Shown here: piece by piece, positions 1 to 5,462 of the stretch
Layout: every line of letters starts with the position of its first letter
Numbering within the stretch: position 1 is the stretch's first letter
Source of the DNA: a virus
IMG/VR virus record: IMGVR_UViG_3300027741_000180
Coordinates: 1-31,290 of that record
DNA: 31,290 bases
Strand: one strand, 5' to 3'
Notes under the pieces: model-generated
Seen by the model: the letters and a program-made list of their open reading frames with translations, nothing else
Told to the model about the DNA's origin: nothing
The model's database searches: none
Program-made: the position numbers and the translations under genes

Positions 1-726
1 ATGCCCATAAATAACAGACTCATGGTGATTAGCGCTGACGTGCTTTAACGCCGTAGAGCCGCTTGCCGTAGCCGCTGTGCCATGACGCGCCACAAGGCGT
101 GGATTTAGATAGTACTTGTCTGCTGGGTAACCTGAGACGTGGGTTACATTACCAATACTGTCAAAATTCAACAAGAAAGGAATACTGACAACGGGCAGTT
201 CATTACCTACCTGCTTCATGTTCTCCATAGCACGGGCTTGGATATTGACGTACTTAACTGCACGACAATCGTGATTACCGTCAATAAATACAATCTCTGC
301 GTTTGGCGCTAGTGCACGTTGTGATGCAATATAGTCATGCCCAGCCTGTAACGAGTGGTTAATGGTGTTCTCAAAAGTTGACTCTTGGGCGTACTTACCA
401 AACATAGGCAAATCAAGGGTATCGCCAAGATTGACAACTTTGTCTACGCCATATTCTGCGTCTACGGAAGCCAATACCTGCAACGCCACGTTGATTGCCT
501 GTACATCGTGAAATGGGTCTAGCGTCCCATCTTCGTACCTACGATAACCAATTTGGGTATCAGGTAAGGCTACTGCTAATTTCCAATCACTCTTCCCTTT
601 TTTTACTTTAGCCTTCTTTGGCTTAGGTAATGAAGCAGGCGTAGCTTGATTAAGTTGAGTAGATTGACCTGGGGCAGGCTGTGATAAAGCCTCTGAAATA
701 ATATCTAAAATGCTTAATGTTGACAT
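1..726 (-). CDS. Calcineurin-like metallophosphoesterase (3' end cut by window edge)
   Basis: Reading leftward from an ATG at 726 the frame stays open for 242 codons to the window edge, so the C-terminus is missing. The first ~45 residues are Ala/Pro/Lys-rich and probably a flexible tail. The core then shows the metallophosphoesterase motifs in order: D56-T-Q58 (metal motif I with Gln in place of the usual His), G101-D-x-x-D105, G150-N-H-D153, and a closing G241-H at the edge. Enzymes of this family use two metal ions to hydrolyse phosphomono- or diesters; phage members are usually thought to act on nucleic acids or nucleotides, but the substrate cannot be read here. The start overlaps the upstream 77-aa gene by 13 bases, suggesting translational coupling. 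The family call is firm, the role is not. Confidence 0.88.
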   Translation of the reverse strand, partial: MSTLSILDIISEALSQPAPGQSTQLNQATPASLPKPKKAKVKKGKSDWKLAVALPDTQIGYRRYEDGTLDPFHDVQAINVALQVLASVDAEYGVDKVVNLGDTLDLPMFGKYAQESTFENTINHSLQAGHDYIASQRALAPNAEIVFIDGNHDCRAVKYVNIQARAMENMKQVGNELPVVSIPFLLNFDSIGNVTHVSGYPADKYYLNPRLVARHGTAATASGSTALKHVSANHHESVIYGH

Positions 727-947
727 GAGCAGTATCCTCGCATGTGACTTCTAAAAGTAGTTAATTTAAATGGTAACTTTACTTGCTGTTCAATGGCGGC
801 AAACAAACTACTGGCGTTTAATTTACTATTATTTATTAATGTGTTAAGTGCTTCTTGTTCTTTTTGTTCTAAAGTATCAGTCCATTTTCCAACTGAACAC
901 TTTGAACTCAACAATTTTGAGTGGTTCTCAATTATGTCTAACAACAT
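714..947 (-). CDS. Small basic protein, possible helix-turn-helix, CxC end
   Basis: A 77-aa protein with a clear AGGAG ribosome site seven bases before its ATG. It overlaps the metallophosphoesterase start by 13 bases. The first half is helical and charged. The second half (about residues 36-75) reads like a small DNA-binding fold in which a recognition-type helix ends in a short RSHMRGYCSC tail. Similar short actinophage proteins ending in basic-Gly-x-Cys-x-Cys are often annotated as helix-turn-helix, and I infer the same here without a family match. It is the first gene after a terminator and a candidate promoter, so it and the metallophosphoesterase probably form their own transcription unit. 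Confidence 0.65.
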   Translation of the reverse strand: MLLDIIENHSKLLSSKCSVGKWTDTLEQKEQEALNTLINNSKLNASSLFAAIEQQVKLPFKLTTFRSHMRGYCSCQH

Positions 948-981
948 GTCATTCTCCTAATGTGCGTCGTCGCTTCATCAA

Positions 982-1009
982 AGCATAGCATATTAAGTGA
1001 CACGTGCAA
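982..1009 (-). promoter_or_regulatory. Candidate promoter for the 947-to-left unit
   Basis: On the minus strand a TTGCAC (1009-1004) lies 16 bases before TATGCT (987-982), which is preceded by TGC and so forms an extended -10 element. Transcription would begin near 975, about 28 bases before the ATG at 947. The promoter sits immediately downstream of the hairpin terminator at 1024-1054, a terminator-then-promoter arrangement that separates two transcription units. The -35 match is weak, so the extended -10 carries most of the weight. Confidence 0.45.
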
Positions 1010-1023
1010 ATCGCAAAAACGAC

Positions 1024-1054
1024 AAAGCCCCGCCAGAATATCTGACGGGGCTTT
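1024..1054 (-). terminator. Rho-independent-type hairpin, possibly bidirectional
   Basis: AAAGCCCCG-C-CAG (1024-1036) pairs with CTG-A-CGGGGCTTT (1042-1054) around an AATAT loop: 12 base pairs with one C/A mismatch. It lies 15 bases past the stop of the 108-aa gene. On the minus strand the stem is followed by a broken T-run (TTTGTCGTTTTT). The opposite strand has a cleaner T5 run, so it could also stop antisense transcripts. Confidence 0.8.
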
Positions 1055-1068
1055 TTGACTATTAGGGG

Positions 1069-1395
1069 TTAGTCGAAGTCTGCCATACCTGCTTGGAAGT
1101 TTGGAGCAGAGCGATTAACGGCTGCGCTAAACAAGCGACCATTACCTAGTGTTGGTCCTGCTTCTGGGGCTACATGAGCCTCAAATCCTACCTGAATGCC
1201 GTAGCATGCGCCGCAACGCTCTTTTGGAGCATAAGCACGCTTGCCGTAAGGCTGGAAAGCTGGGTCAGCAGCCTGTGCGTTCTTACGAGCCATAAGGGTG
1301 GTGTTTCTTGATGGGGCACCTGAAGCGTTAACTGCGTTGGCTGAGCCAATAGGAGCAGAATCGCCAACAGGGGCTGGGGCAAGGTTCTTAGCCAT
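1069..1395 (-). CDS. Hypothetical Ala-rich protein with a CxxC
   Basis: A 108-aa protein with a strong ribosome site (AGAGG, six to seven bases before the ATG). The N-terminal ~45 residues are low-complexity Ala/Pro/Ser/Asn, suggesting disorder. A CGAC dipeptide pair (about residues 61-64) is the only potential metal-binding feature, followed by a Gly/Ala-rich C-terminal part. I recognise no family. It is the last gene before the hairpin terminator and follows the SpoVS-like gene, with which it shares a near-identical leader (GAGGTACAC before the ATG). High translation is therefore plausible, and a minor structural or DNA-associated role cannot be excluded. Confidence 0.7.
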   Translation of the reverse strand: MAKNLAPAPVGDSAPIGSANAVNASGAPSRNTTLMARKNAQAADPAFQPYGKRAYAPKERCGACYGIQVGFEAHVAPEAGPTLGNGRLFSAAVNRSAPNFQAGMADFD

Positions 1396-1462
1396 GTGTA
1401 CCTCTTTAGGGTTAAAGGAATTCCTACTTAGATTTTACGACAGAAAACTTAAATAAGCAGGC

Positions 1463-1741
1463 TTAAGCAGAAATAACTGTGAAAACAATTGCTGAAATAT
1501 CGCCATCGTGGCTTTTAATAGTGGAAAATCCTGGAATACAGACCAGATTGTGACCTCTAGGGGCAGCGTAACCTCTAGCAATAGCAATAGCTTTTACCGC
1601 CTGATTTACTGCTCCAGCGCCAACAGCCCTGAGTTTGCAGGACTTGGACTCATAAATGGTATTGGCGATTGCTGATGCTACAGACTGTGGGCTAGACCCA
1701 GCGCCTACCTTTAAAAACTCTTCGTTTGGTGATTCGGACAT
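1463..1741 (-). CDS. SpoVS-like (stage V sporulation protein S) Alba-fold protein
   Basis: A 92-aa protein that lines up over nearly its whole length with Bacillus SpoVS. It has the N-terminal LKV-x5-S-P-x-S-V-A segment, the signature V-G-A-G-A-V-N-Q-A-V-K-A-I-A-I-A-R-G in the middle, then APRG and LVCIPGF, and a closing beta strand. SpoVS proteins are small Alba-like dimers thought to bind nucleic acid; in Bacillus they affect septation and sporulation timing. I chose the ATG at 1741 because GAGG lies six bases before it; an in-frame TTG at 1777 has no ribosome site. A perfect 6-bp inverted repeat lies just upstream (1758-1773). The family assignment is secure, but its phage role is unknown and could be nucleoid binding or host regulation. 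Confidence 0.93.
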   Translation of the reverse strand: MSESPNEEFLKVGAGSSPQSVASAIANTIYESKSCKLRAVGAGAVNQAVKAIAIARGYAAPRGHNLVCIPGFSTIKSHDGDISAIVFTVISA

Positions 1742-1757
1742 TGTGTACCTCGTATAG

Positions 1758-1773
1758 TAGAACGGTTGTTCTA
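1758..1773. promoter_or_regulatory. Inverted repeat upstream of the SpoVS-like gene
   Basis: TAGAAC (1758-1763) and GTTCTA (1768-1773) form a perfect 6-bp inverted repeat around GGTT. It ends 16 bases before the SpoVS-like ATG and overlaps a possible -10 (TACTAT on the minus strand, 1759-1754). It could be an operator or a small leader hairpin; sequence alone cannot decide. Confidence 0.35.
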
Positions 1774-1795
1774 TCAATTATGAACGAAAATAAGC

Positions 1796-2344
1796 CTATT
1801 TTCCTGGCAAAGTCAGTTTATCGTAGACTTCTTTTTCGTACTCAAAGTCGTGCTTATTTCTAACTAGGCGGGCTAATCCATAAGAATCCGCAGCGTTATC
1901 ATCAGTAAACTCTACTCCCCACTTCTTATACACACTGAGAAGTACTTGATTCTTCTTAACCCCAGTTCCTTTGCCTGTGATATATTTCTTAAGACTAGTA
2001 GGCGGCACTACAAGTGGGTACGCACACTCTGGCTTATTAAAGTATTGAAATAAAGCAAGTTTTACGGTTCCACCCAGTTCCCCCAACATGTTAGCCATTT
2101 GACTACCAAAAGCGTAACCTTCCATAGCAATTGCTTTGACATTAAACTTGGATGAAAAATCATAAATAAGCGACTCGGCGTACACCAATCGCTCTACACC
2201 ACTACCTTCTAGTTTCCAGACCTCGGTGTAGTAGTTATCAGCATCGTCAACAGCAGTCATAGCAAACCCAGAGTATGACTGGTCAATACCTATGGCTACT
2301 GCGCCTTTGAGATTTGAGTCACCCCAAATTTTTGGCTTAGGCAT
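1796..2344 (-). CDS. RuvC-like Holliday junction resolvase
   Basis: A 182-aa protein with the RuvC/RNase H-fold metal-binding residues in the expected order. D21 lies in IGIDQSYSGFA, E75 in the strand AIAMEGYA, and D149/D153 in TDDNAADSYGLA, with a basic loop (K119-K131) near the substrate-binding region. RuvC enzymes cut four-way DNA junctions symmetrically. In phages they resolve recombination and replication intermediates before packaging. The length (~180) is typical. The gene starts within the TAATG stop-start overlap of the 96-aa gene, so the two are probably co-translated. A second, unrelated junction-type nuclease is encoded at 5130-5462. Confidence 0.9.
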   Translation of the reverse strand: MPKPKIWGDSNLKGAVAIGIDQSYSGFAMTAVDDADNYYTEVWKLEGSGVERLVYAESLIYDFSSKFNVKAIAMEGYAFGSQMANMLGELGGTVKLALFQYFNKPECAYPLVVPPTSLKKYITGKGTGVKKNQVLLSVYKKWGVEFTDDNAADSYGLARLVRNKHDFEYEKEVYDKLTLPGK

Positions 2345-2634
2345 TACTGCTCACCGTCTTGTTTAACTCCGTGTTTGCGACAAAACTCTCCGCAAATGCG
2401 CTCACCACGAAGTGTCTTGTTATTTAAAACTTGGAAGTTAACTACTCGTAACCCTTTTATTGCCCTAAAGCAAATCCAAACATGGTTATGGAAATGCTGA
2501 ATAGCAAGGATGTTATTTCCGTGTATGCTATCTTTAGGGAGCGGAAATGTGCTCAGTAAAATTCGCTTTGATTTAAACCTATGTATAACTTGCAAGCCTT
2601 GTTGGGTCTTGTTTATTTCTTTCTCAAACTTCAT
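2344..2634 (-). CDS. Hypothetical basic protein with Cys/His near the C-terminus
   Basis: A 96-aa basic protein that I do not recognise. The C-terminal third contains C-G-E-F-C-R-K-H, a possible partial metal site. The middle alternates hydrophobic and aromatic residues (IQHFHNHVWICFRAIKG), suggesting a compact alpha/beta domain. Both ends are stop-start overlaps: its ATG shares TAATG with the 35-aa membrane gene upstream, and its own stop overlaps the RuvC start. This strongly supports it as a real gene in one co-translated string. HNH-type nuclease similarity was considered because of the HFHNH stretch, but spacing does not support it. Confidence 0.7.
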   Translation of the reverse strand: MKFEKEINKTQQGLQVIHRFKSKRILLSTFPLPKDSIHGNNILAIQHFHNHVWICFRAIKGLRVVNFQVLNNKTLRGERICGEFCRKHGVKQDGEQ

Positions 2635-2741
2635 TACTGCCTATCCTTCTTGTTTAAACGATAGTTTAATATACCAACAGTAGCGTTTATACTTACGCCT
2701 ATCAGAATAGATATTTCAATTATGATACTTAGTAACTTCAT
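2634..2741 (-). CDS. 35-aa single-pass membrane microprotein
   Basis: ATG at 2741 to TAA at 2634-2636 encodes 35 residues. A hydrophobic segment (about residues 3-24, LLSIIIEISILIGVSINATV) could span a membrane once, and the C-terminal end is basic (RLNKKDRQ). Its stop overlaps the next ATG as TAATG. Its start sits inside the end of the 57-aa gene, with the sequence GGTGAGCAGTAATG that recurs before the RuvC start. Function is unknown. With two neighbouring small hydrophobic genes it could contribute to lysis (holin or accessory) or host-membrane modulation. Confidence 0.5.
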   Translation of the reverse strand: MKLLSIIIEISILIGVSINATVGILNYRLNKKDRQ

Positions 2742-2889
2742 TACTGCTCACCATTTTCTGTTTCTTTTTCCTGCTCTTGACGTCTTTCAAGTCTTCCCAC
2801 ATCAAACTAAACATTACTACGGTGCTTAGTAACATCACACTAGCCGTTGATACTAATAATAACCCTAATAGAATCTCAGTAATATTCAT
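2716..2889 (-). CDS. 57-aa membrane microprotein with basic cytoplasmic tail
   Basis: ATG at 2889, preceded by AGGAG with a 5-7 base gap, opens a 57-codon frame ending in TGA at 2716-2718. Residues 6-29 form a clear transmembrane helix (ILLGLLLVSTASVMLLSTVV). The second half is strongly charged and Lys/Arg-rich. It overlaps the 35-aa gene by 26 bases and the 21-aa gene by 4 bases (ATGA). One hydrophobic helix plus a basic tail would fit a small holin/antiholin-like or membrane-anchor protein, but no family is recognised. Confidence 0.5.
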   Translation of the reverse strand: MNITEILLGLLLVSTASVMLLSTVVMFSLMWEDLKDVKSRKKKQKMVSSNEVTKYHN

Positions 2890-2951
2890 ACGCCTCTCCT
2901 AGCCTGTCCTATCCAAAATAACAATAAACCGATGAGCACTATCTTGTTCAC
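2886..2951 (-). CDS. 21-aa hydrophobic microprotein, coupled at both ends
   Basis: A GTG at 2951 overlaps the stop of the 74-aa zinc-knuckle gene as GTGA. The frame's own stop overlaps the next start as ATGA. The 21 residues are almost entirely a hydrophobic helix (KIVLIGLLLFWIGQ) ending in ARRGV. Four-base overlaps on both sides are the junction type used by undoubted genes elsewhere in the window, which argues for translation. The very short length and GTG start leave open that it is only a bridging reading frame that delivers ribosomes to the 57-aa gene. Confidence 0.4.
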   Translation of the reverse strand: MNKIVLIGLLLFWIGQARRGV

Positions 2952-3172
2952 CCTAGACCTACTCTCCGTAATGATGCACAGGGGTAAGTCTGTGGGTGTT
3001 CTACACCGCCTACAATCTCTCTACAGTAAACGCAATTGCCATCTACGTTTGTATGCCGCTCTAAATGACGACTTTGTACCTCTAAGTAAGTAGGCAGTTG
3101 TTCTTTACGTTTACGTTTTTGATGTCCGTACTGTGCTAATAACTCTTCGCGGGTGTACCTAGTCTTTGCCAT
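2948..3172 (-). CDS. Small zinc-knuckle protein
   Basis: A 74-aa basic protein. After a Lys/Arg-rich N-terminal helix (KRKRKEQ) comes H-x(5)-G-x-C-V-Y-C, then H-P-Q-T-Y-P-C-A-S-L-R-R. This arrangement of two close cysteines followed by a YPC-x-x-x-R is common in small actinophage proteins of unknown function. Cys47, Cys50, a His and the later Cys likely bind zinc. The gene begins one base after the following gene's boundary (3173) and its stop overlaps the 21-aa frame. A nucleic-acid-binding role is plausible but inferred. Confidence 0.7.
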   Translation of the reverse strand: MAKTRYTREELLAQYGHQKRKRKEQLPTYLEVQSRHLERHTNVDGNCVYCREIVGGVEHPQTYPCASLRRVGLG

Positions 3173-3664
3173 TTAAGTTGTAAACTTTCCTGCTCTACTG
3201 CTAAACCCACTTGAAGTACGGCGGGTCAACTCACGGCTAATGAAGTTGCAATCACGCTCCACGTTACTATAAAGCATGGCTAATACCTTGCGGTAATTAT
3301 GTGCCACAAAATATTCGTAATCAGCGTCTATAACTTCTTGCTCAGCCATTACTAGAGCCTTAATAGCGGACACAGTCATCTTAGGCTGAGTATGCGTAGC
3401 GCTGTACTTAGCCTCAATTAAGTCTAGTTTTTTCTTAACAGACTGCTCGTCCATTTCAGCAACAGTTACTTGAGCCAAAATGAAAGATAGATACGCGTTG
3501 TACTCCTGCCATAGTCGCATGACACCTAGGTCATCTAGGTCTGTAATATCAAAAGGCATCTGAGGCAAAGCCCCAGTAAACTCTGAATCGATTTCGAACC
3601 CCTGACTACGGATAGCGCTCAATGCAGTATTGCCACTGTCGCTTACGTTCATCTTAATTGTCAT
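3173..3664 (-). CDS. Helical protein, possible UvsY-like recombination mediator
   Basis: A 163-aa, mostly helical acidic protein. The ATG at 3664 is preferred because GAGG lies six bases before it; longer in-frame starts run deep into the previous gene. After a short Asp-rich segment (about residues 37-46) comes a long helix with heptad-like spacing. A second part follows (IKALVMAEQEVIDADYEYFVAHNYRK) and a C-terminal ERDCNFISRELTRR. The family is not recognised with certainty. The size, the two long helical blocks and the position between a RecA-like recombinase cluster and a Cas4-like nuclease resemble the UvsY class of recombination mediators, but this is inference from context, not a sequence match. 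Confidence 0.75.
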   Translation of the reverse strand: MTIKMNVSDSGNTALSAIRSQGFEIDSEFTGALPQMPFDITDLDDLGVMRLWQEYNAYLSFILAQVTVAEMDEQSVKKKLDLIEAKYSATHTQPKMTVSAIKALVMAEQEVIDADYEYFVAHNYRKVLAMLYSNVERDCNFISRELTRRTSSGFSSRAGKFTT

Positions 3665-4535
3665 TGTAAACCTCACACTTGTAGCATGAATTGCCTTGGC
3701 TAACATTACACGGTGGTGGAGTCTGAGTTTTAATGCACTCGTTAATCATTAACGCCGCATCAAATAACTCGGTAACTCCGAAGTCACTCTTACTGACCAC
3801 AAGTTCTTTCATCTCTTGGTCAACCTTAGACTCGTAAATAAACACAGCCTCTTTAGGGTGGTCTTCTGGGTCCATGATTTCAAGCAACTTCATGTATACC
3901 TGAGCCTGCATTAGGTGACTATAAAAGGGCTGTTTCATATCAGACCAGTACTTCTTAAAGTTCTGCTCGTAGTTACCCCAACCCGCTGGGTCTTCCCAAC
4001 GAATGGTGCCCTCGCCAACAGACTTAATCTCAAGAAGTAAGTCGTCTTTAAGACCCTTAATCCAGCCATCAGAATGACCAGAAATACTATGTGCAGGGCT
4101 ATGTACAGGAACTTCACGGTACTTAATGCCAGAACCGCAGTACAAACATACTGATGGGCTTAACTCGTAGAACGTCTTGCTACATAGTGGGCTAAGGCAC
4201 TGCCACTTACCGTAAAGCTTTCCCATATTCCAGAACCAAGTCTGCCAACGGTCGTGAATACGATGACCCTCTTCAAATACTAAGTACTGCTTCATAGAAG
4301 CCTTGAACTTAGATGGAGCAGGCTCAGCACCCTGCAGAGTGTAGTACTCAGCACGATGACACCAATCAGACTTAACCATTGCTGATGGGTGAATTACATT
4401 CGTAGGACGACTAGTGTCCTTTGGCTGTGCTAGTACCCAGCGTTCTACTGAGCCAAGTACGCGAGTGTTTTTCTTACCCGCGTCAACTAACTTCTTAAGC
4501 GTTCCCGTTGGGTGACTTGTACCCATATTCTCCAT
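3654..4535 (-). CDS. Cas4/RecB-like PD-(D/E)XK exonuclease with Fe-S cysteines
   Basis: About 293 residues. Nuclease motifs are visible in order: GHRIHDRWQ (H91-H94), S-G-H-S-D156-G, L-L-E169-I-K171, and Q212-V-Y214. One cysteine near the N-terminus (C59 in KSDWC) and three near the C-terminus (C276, C284, C287) give the 1+3 pattern of the Cas4/AddB iron-sulfur cluster. Between the halves is an inserted zinc ribbon (C113, C118, C130, C133). Enzymes of this type resect DNA ends for recombination, consistent with the RecA-like gene nearby. The start is uncertain: ATG 4535 and ATG 4526 are both poorly spaced from purine-rich sites (AAGGGG, GGAG), and an upstream TTG at 4586 has no site. It overlaps both neighbours. 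Confidence 0.9.
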   Translation of the reverse strand: MENMGTSHPTGTLKKLVDAGKKNTRVLGSVERWVLAQPKDTSRPTNVIHPSAMVKSDWCHRAEYYTLQGAEPAPSKFKASMKQYLVFEEGHRIHDRWQTWFWNMGKLYGKWQCLSPLCSKTFYELSPSVCLYCGSGIKYREVPVHSPAHSISGHSDGWIKGLKDDLLLEIKSVGEGTIRWEDPAGWGNYEQNFKKYWSDMKQPFYSHLMQAQVYMKLLEIMDPEDHPKEAVFIYESKVDQEMKELVVSKSDFGVTELFDAALMINECIKTQTPPPCNVSQGNSCYKCEVYNDN

Positions 4536-4794
4536 ACCCCTTATTTCGTTTACTCCGACAACTTCCACAACGTGTGTGTTGTTCAAGCATATCTTGCTTA
4601 GAAAGCGGCTCTTTGCACTTAACGCACGTGTAATGCTTGCTCCAGTCTGTTTTTACTTTCCAGTAACCTTTTTCATCCCTTTCAGCGTTTGCTGGTGGAT
4701 TAACTGTAACTGTTACATTAGGTACATCACACTTGTGAGTCTCACTGCGCCACCAAACTTTACAGTCTGGACATTTAAACGGCGTGTATTCCAT
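4495..4794 (-). CDS. Double zinc-ribbon protein
   Basis: A 99-aa protein with two cysteine clusters: C8-x2-C11 with H20-x-C22, and C57-x2-C60 with C76-x2-C79. These are separated by a short beta-like linker (VTVTVNPPANAERDEKGYW). Zinc ribbons of this kind usually bind nucleic acid or protein partners. AGGAG lies seven bases before the ATG, and an extended -10 promoter (4826-4821) is in the short gap behind WhiB. The C-terminal tail is Gly/Tyr-rich. No specific family is recognised. Confidence 0.75.
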   Translation of the reverse strand: MEYTPFKCPDCKVWWRSETHKCDVPNVTVTVNPPANAERDEKGYWKVKTDWSKHYTCVKCKEPLSKQDMLEQHTRCGSCRSKRNKGYGEYGYKSPNGNA

Positions 4795-4820
4795 ATTGTT
4801 CTCCTAGTTCTTTCATCTGT

Positions 4821-4850
4821 ATTCTAGCACATACGGTTAGTGCTCTTCAA
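4821..4850 (-). promoter_or_regulatory. Candidate extended -10 promoter
   Basis: Minus strand: TTGAAG (4850-4845), 18 bases, then TAGAAT (4826-4821), immediately preceded by TGC (extended -10). TAGAAT matches the sigma70-type consensus at five of six positions. The -35 overlaps the last codons of WhiB. Predicted start of transcription is near 4814, 20 bases before the zinc-ribbon ATG at 4794. It would allow the recombination genes to the left to be expressed independently. Confidence 0.5.
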
Positions 4851-5145
4851 CCCATTCCTCTAAGGTCATTCCGTTACGCTCAGCTTTTCTTGCCAAAGCG
4901 TTTCTTTCTCTCCTACTTAGCCCGCCCCAGATACCGTACTCTTCATTTTTATTGTGAGCATACAGTAAACACTCTAGTCGCACTGAACAAGGTGGTCTAC
5001 CGTCCTTGCCTAAGCAGACTGCTTTGGACTGTGTTGCTATGTCAGTATACAAGTCTTTGTCTCTGGGTGGAAACCACATCTCGGTATCCATACCCATACA
5101 CTTAGCATCTGCACGCCAGTTTTCTACATCTAGGGGGTCTCGCAC
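4837..5145 (-). CDS. WhiB-family iron-sulfur transcription factor
   Basis: A 102-aa protein with the WhiB hallmarks: C16 in a WRADAKC context, the acidic/aromatic MWFPP segment, then C44, C53 and C59. The invariant G-I-W-G-G turn follows, then a basic LSRRERNALARKAER tail for DNA contact. WhiB proteins carry a 4Fe-4S cluster, occur in actinobacteria and their phages, and modulate host sigma factor. The spacing is unusual: C44 and C53 are eight residues apart where most family members have two. The start is a GTG at 5145 with GGAG five bases before it; it overlaps the nuclease gene by 16 bases. This is the strongest single indication of an actinobacterial host. Confidence 0.93.
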   Translation of the reverse strand: MRDPLDVENWRADAKCMGMDTEMWFPPRDKDLYTDIATQSKAVCLGKDGRPPCSVRLECLLYAHNKNEEYGIWGGLSRRERNALARKAERNGMTLEEWVEEH

Positions 5146-5462
5146 TTACACTCCTGGAGATTTTGCCGCATCTCCAGAAAATCATCTTCAGTTAACGCCA
5201 CATAGTTCTCACCGTTAAGGTGAAACCCAAGGACAGGCAACCTGCCGTCAAGGATTGCTTCCCTGACTATTTTTTCCAGAACATCCGACTTAACGGTTAT
5301 CTGTTTTTTGCCTGTCCACTTATGTTCTATAAGCAGGTCACTTGAACGGACATCACCCTTACGGCTCCAAAAGGCTCCGCTAGCAGCGACGGTTCCCCCG
5401 CCGACTGCCTTGGCTAGTCTGTTCTCATGCTTCTTTGACTGACGCTGACCCTCAGACCGCAT
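5130..5462 (-). CDS. PD-(D/E)XK nuclease, Holliday-junction-resolvase-like (Hjc type)
   Basis: A 110-aa protein. The motif pattern is E14 in the first helix (KKHENRLAK), then D37/D42 in GDVRSSDLLIE, E46-H-K48, and a following helix with K58-S-D-x-L-E-K. It ends in a beta strand (PVLGFHLNGENYVAL). This is the compact restriction-endonuclease fold of archaeal Hjc and phage junction resolvases. The short length matches that group, although a different nicking nuclease is possible. ATG 5462 is chosen for its GAGG six bases upstream; it overlaps the RecA stop by 11 bases, coupling it to the recombinase. Confidence 0.8.
   Translation of the reverse strand: MRSEGQRQSKKHENRLAKAVGGGTVAASGAFWSRKGDVRSSDLLIEHKWTGKKQITVKSDVLEKIVREAILDGRLPVLGFHLNGENYVALTEDDFLEMRQNLQECKCETP

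Noticed and set aside
2489-2512. HNH nuclease in the 96-aa protein because of the HFHNH stretch
   Set aside because: The spacing and the missing second metal-binding half do not fit the HNH fold.
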